From: Spirochaeta sp. | GTDB lineage: Bacteria > Spirochaetota > Spirochaetia > Spirochaetales_E > Spirochaetaceae_B | Length of the DNA stretch: 10,246 nt | Reading direction: 5' to 3' | Assembly: GCA_030590585.1 (NCBI GenBank) | Contig: JAUUYD010000039.1 | Span: 1 to 10,246, forward strand | In this document: positions 7,861-10,246 of the stretch, in pieces | Position numbering within the stretch: position 1 is the first letter of the stretch | Layout of the letters: each line of letters begins with the position of its first letter | The notes under the pieces: generated by a model | Told to the model about the DNA's origin: nothing | Seen by the model: the letters and a program-made list of their open reading frames with translations, nothing else | The model's database searches: none | Program-made: the position numbers and the translations under genes

Positions 7861-7935
7861 CAGCGGGAGGCTCGGTACGGAGGGGCCTCGGAATTTAACA
7901 TTTCGTGCCGTATCGCAGGCCTCCCGATTTTTTCA
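7861..7935 (+). ncRNA. Candidate short structured RNA or attenuated leader
   Basis: If transcription starts at the TATACT box, the product to the T-run is about 75 nt and folds almost completely. The outer stem is CGGGAGGC (7864-7871) with GCCTCCCG (7919-7926). A middle stem is TACGG (7876-7880) with CCGTA (7908-7912). An apical stem is CGGAAT (7889-7894) with ATTTCG (7900-7905), including one G-T pair. GAGGC at 7867-7871 could instead pair with GCCTC at 7885-7889, which would break the outer stem. It does not match the conserved loop of bacterial SRP RNA or any riboswitch I recognise. It may be an independent small RNA or only a terminator in the leader of the efflux operon. Confidence 0.35.
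7864..7935 (+). terminator. Rho-independent terminator-like hairpin
   Basis: An 8-bp GC-rich perfect stem (7864-7871 with 7919-7926), extended by further inner pairing, is followed by A and six T residues (7928-7933). This is the form of an intrinsic terminator on the plus strand. The minus-strand side lacks a T-run, so it is one-directional. No plus-strand gene precedes it in the window. It therefore either ends a short RNA or controls read-through into the efflux genes 115 nt downstream. Confidence 0.6.
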
Positions 7936-8013
7936 TTTTGTTAACATTCATATCTATGACAATTCTCCTATAAACTCATGATGTTCAGCAGGTACCTTTT
8001 TGAGGGTTGTTAA

Positions 8014-8043
8014 CTGACGTCTGAGCTGTTTTCAACCTAATCT
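8014..8043 (+). promoter_or_regulatory. Weak candidate promoter directly before the membrane-fusion gene
   Basis: CTGACG (8014-8019) and TAATCT (8038-8043) are 18 nt apart and each match consensus at four of six positions. A start about 7 nt beyond the -10 would fall on or beside the GTG at 8050, giving a leaderless mRNA. That would agree with the lack of a ribosome-binding site, but the match is weak. Confidence 0.25.
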
Positions 8044-8049
8044 GTAATT

Positions 8050-9126
8050 GTGAATAAACAGTCATATTATCGAATTATTGTAATATCAGTAATCTCCGCC
8101 ATTCTCATTCTCTTTGTATTTCTGTGGTTACGTAATAAATCAGCCCCGGATCCTGAACCTGAGATTCGTCCTATTCCTGTATCTATTGTTCAACCGGCAA
8201 TTTATGATTTGCGTGAGGAACTTGTTCTCTCTGCCGTTTTAGAATCTGAACGGACCGTAGCTGTCATACCCAAGGTTTCCGGCACCATTCTTGAAATCCT
8301 GACAGAGGAAGGATCCGTAGTCTCCAAGGGTGATATTCTGGCCCGAATCGATCCCGAACCATATCTTCTGGAACTGCAGGCAGCAGAATCGTCATGGTTG
8401 CTGGCCGACAGCAGCCTGTCCAGAATCACACGCTTGAAAGAGAGCTCCGGTGTCAGCCAGCAGCAGTTTGATGAAGCCAAGGCGGCTCGGGATTCCGCTT
8501 ATTCACGTTACGAACTTGTAAAAATGAGATACGGCTATTCGGAAATCAAAGCTCCGGTTTCCGGTCTGATACTGAGACGATTCTCTGATTCCGGTAATCC
8601 GGCGTCCTCGGAGAAACCCCTTTTTTTAATCGGTGATGACGGTAATCCCCAGCTGAAGGTTCATATTCCTGAAAAGTATTGGAGCAGTTTTACCAATAAT
8701 GATTCATCTCAATTAATCAAGGCTCTCGTCTCCTATCCTGCCGGGGGGGATATGAGGGTAAAGGAGTCCCGGATTCTCAGAATCGGCCCGGGTATCTCAC
8801 CTGAAACCAAAACCTTTGAAGTGACTTGTTCTGTTCCCTCAGATGGAAACATCTGGCCGATAGGCGCTCGTATGAGGGTGGAAATTATCCTGAGAGAAAG
8901 AAAAGATTCCTGGTCCCTTCCTTTGCGTTCACTTACGGCTGAGGGAGAGGTCTGGGTAGTTGATCCTGACAGCCTTAGCGTGAGCCGCCAGGATGTTCCT
9001 GTTTTATTTCAGGATAATAAGAGATTTGCCATACCTGATGAATGGTCGGAAAGGGTTTTCGTACTTGATGGACAGCACCTTCTACGGGAAGGGCAGCTTG
9101 TCTTAACCTTTGAGAGTGATATCTGA
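8050..9126 (+). CDS. RND efflux membrane-fusion protein (periplasmic adaptor)
   Basis: A 358-aa adaptor that links an inner-membrane RND pump to an outer-membrane channel. A single hydrophobic segment (about 9-27) anchors it in the inner membrane; there is no lipobox cysteine. A biotinyl/lipoyl-like domain is split around a short helical hairpin: first half about 68-105 (IPKVSGTILEILTEEGSVV), hairpin about 106-160, second half about 162-195 (SEIKAPVSGLIL). Beta-barrel and membrane-proximal domains follow to about 355. The GTG start is the first after an in-frame TAA at 8038-8040. No Shine-Dalgarno sequence is visible, so a leaderless transcript or an unusual initiation site is possible. The pump gene follows after 1 nt. 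The substrate is not evident; with no outer-membrane gene in view, the channel is encoded further right or elsewhere. Confidence 0.92.
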   Translation: MNKQSYYRIIVISVISAILILFVFLWLRNKSAPDPEPEIRPIPVSIVQPAIYDLREELVLSAVLESERTVAVIPKVSGTILEILTEEGSVVSKGDILARIDPEPYLLELQAAESSWLLADSSLSRITRLKESSGVSQQQFDEAKAARDSAYSRYELVKMRYGYSEIKAPVSGLILRRFSDSGNPASSEKPLFLIGDDGNPQLKVHIPEKYWSSFTNNDSSQLIKALVSYPAGGDMRVKESRILRIGPGISPETKTFEVTCSVPSDGNIWPIGARMRVEIILRERKDSWSLPLRSLTAEGEVWVVDPDSLSVSRQDVPVLFQDNKRFAIPDEWSERVFVLDGQHLLREGQLVLTFESDI

Positions 9127-9127
9127 A

Positions 9128-10246
9128 ATGAAACCGAGTACCTGGGCCCTGAAACATCCTGTACCTGTACTTGTTATAACTGCCGGCGCCGTGCTTTTCG
9201 GCGTCATCGCTCTTTTTTCTCTTAACAGGGAGTTTGTTCCGACACTGGTGATGCCCACATCCTCTGTGGTAACTCTCTGGCCCGGAGTGAGTGCTGAGGA
9301 TGTGGAAAGGGATATTACAACTGTACTTGAGGACTATTTTGCTTCCATATCGGGTATGACGGATCTCAGCTCGGAAAGCCGGGAAGGGGTAAGCATTATC
9401 AAGTTGAGGTTCAGTGAAGATACGAATGTTAATGAGATTCTGCAGGAAGTCAGAACGAGAGTGGATAGAGCTTCCCCGGAGCTGCCGAACAATCTCAGAG
9501 GAGCGCCGCTTGTAACTATCTGGGGGGCTTCGGATCTTCCGGTTTTCAGTTTTGCCGTATCCGGTCCCTGGGATTCAGACAGGGTTTCCCGCTATGTGGA
9601 GGATACCGTTGTACCGGAAATCTACAAGGTTAAGGGTGTTGCCGGGGCCGAAGTTCTCGGGGACCGCCGGCTTGAACTGCAGATACAGCTGGATACCGGC
9701 GCTATGGCCGCTGTTAATATCGCTCCTCTGGATGTCATGGGTTCCCTTGGGAACCGGAATATATCTCTTCCCGCGGGGCTCGTAAGCTGGGGCGGCGGGG
9801 AGTGGGCTTTCAGGGTAACGGCTGAGTTTTCCGACATCTCCGATCTTGAAAATCTGGTTGTCGGGTTTTCCGGATCTTCCCCTGTGAAGCTGGCCGATAT
9901 CAGTATAATTTCGGAAGTGTATGAAGATGCGTCGGAAAGAGTTCGTTCGGGGCTGCAGGATCTCATTGTTGTACAGGTAACAAAGAGAGAAACAGGAGAT
10001 CCCATTCTGATGAGCCGGGGGATACAGGAGCGGTTGAATCTTCTGGAATCGGAAGGTAATGAGGGTTATCGTTTTTTCATTCTGCATGACGATAGTGAAA
10101 TCATACACACTTCCCTGGGAACCGTTATTAATTCCGCACTCACTGGAATCGCCATGGCCATAGTGGTTATCATCCTGTTCCTGCGCAGCTGGAAATACAC
10201 AATGGTTGTCGCTGTTTCCCTGCCGATCAGTCTGGTTATTGCTTTC
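9128..10246 (+). CDS. RND family efflux transporter, inner-membrane subunit (partial)
   Basis: ATG at 9128 opens a frame that runs without a stop to the window edge (373 codons; the family is usually about 1,000 residues). The first transmembrane helix is at about 12-31, followed by FVPTLVMPT and the family segment WPGVSAEDVERDITTVLEDYF (51-71), where AcrB-like proteins have YPGAsp-xx-VE. A periplasmic pore/docking region runs to about residue 328. The second helix is at about 336-353, then FLRSWKY and the start of helix 3. This fits the HAE/AcrB type, which uses proton motive force to export drugs or other amphiphiles. The proton-relay residues lie beyond the window and cannot be checked. 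It is 1 nt after the adaptor gene, clearly the same operon. The ribosome-binding site is weak, suggesting translational coupling. Confidence 0.92.
   Translation, partial: MKPSTWALKHPVPVLVITAGAVLFGVIALFSLNREFVPTLVMPTSSVVTLWPGVSAEDVERDITTVLEDYFASISGMTDLSSESREGVSIIKLRFSEDTNVNEILQEVRTRVDRASPELPNNLRGAPLVTIWGASDLPVFSFAVSGPWDSDRVSRYVEDTVVPEIYKVKGVAGAEVLGDRRLELQIQLDTGAMAAVNIAPLDVMGSLGNRNISLPAGLVSWGGGEWAFRVTAEFSDISDLENLVVGFSGSSPVKLADISIISEVYEDASERVRSGLQDLIVVQVTKRETGDPILMSRGIQERLNLLESEGNEGYRFFILHDDSEIIHTSLGTVINSALTGIAMAIVVIILFLRSWKYTMVVAVSLPISLVIAF

Larger units (their letters stand above)
7692..8049. other. Divergent intergenic region, 358 nt
   Basis: This gap separates the kinase operon (leftward) from the efflux operon (rightward). 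I find no convincing coding sequence in it. From left to right it holds a TATAAT box for leftward transcription, a pair of 12-bp direct repeats, a TTGACC and a TATACT box for rightward transcription, a GC-rich hairpin with a T-run, and about 110 A/T-rich bases before the GTG of the membrane-fusion gene. The motif TTAACAT occurs three times (within 7705-7712, 7894-7901 and 7940-7947), and a further GTTAAC occurs at 8009-8014. Confidence 0.7.

Noticed and set aside
7861..7935. SRP (4.5S) RNA
   Set aside because: The length and hairpin shape are suggestive, but the conserved GGAA-loop region and its flanking AGCAG-type bulge are missing.
9575..10108. Minus-strand open frame of 177 codons, and a second one at 9622-10005
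   Set aside because: Both lie opposite the RND pump gene, whose frame shows clear family motifs. The reverse frames have low-complexity composition and no recognisable domain.
1..10246. Mobile element, CRISPR array, tRNA or rRNA
   Set aside because: No transposase or integrase, regularly spaced repeats, target duplications or RNA-gene motifs were seen on either strand.

Overview
The window looks like chromosomal DNA of a free-living, Gram-negative-type bacterium. It has an RND efflux system, moderate GC content and tightly packed genes with overlapping starts and stops. The receiver/DUF3369/HD-GYP protein, the ParA-like ATPase with a long tail and the proA-proB order would fit a spirochaete such as a Spirochaeta relative. 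That is family-level recognition only, roughly 50% confidence.

Minus strand, read right to left (7691 to 129): seven genes that look like one transcription unit. They are a six-helix histidine kinase (HisKA_3), a NarL/LuxR-type response regulator, a MinD/ParA-like ATPase with a ~270-residue C-terminal extension, proA, proB, a receiver-DUF3369-HD-GYP protein and a 74-residue unknown. Five of the six junctions are overlaps or gaps of 14 nt or less, and the last gap is 16 nt. Beyond a 110-nt gap, at the left edge, another minus-strand gene probably starts and leaves the window.

Plus strand (8050 to the right edge): a membrane-fusion protein, then 1 nt later an AcrB-type RND pump subunit cut off by the window end after 373 codons.

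Between the two divergent units lie 358 non-coding bases (7692-8049), the least explained part of the window. They hold a GC-rich hairpin with a T-run on the plus strand although no plus-strand gene precedes it in the window. A TATACT box just upstream would start transcription almost at the foot of the hairpin, so a short RNA of about 75 nt or an attenuated leader of the efflux operon is possible. Upstream are two 12-bp direct repeats 13 bp apart. Neither divergent gene has a recognisable Shine-Dalgarno sequence.

How the genes may work together: the kinase/regulator pair could control its own operon and the divergent pump, a common arrangement. ProB and ProA carry out the first two steps of proline synthesis from glutamate, and proline is also an osmoprotectant. 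The HD-GYP protein is probably a phosphorylation-controlled cyclic-di-GMP phosphodiesterase. The links between signalling, ATPase and proline genes are inferred from gene order alone. I see no CRISPR array, insertion sequence, tRNA or rRNA, and no clearly new defence or mobile system.
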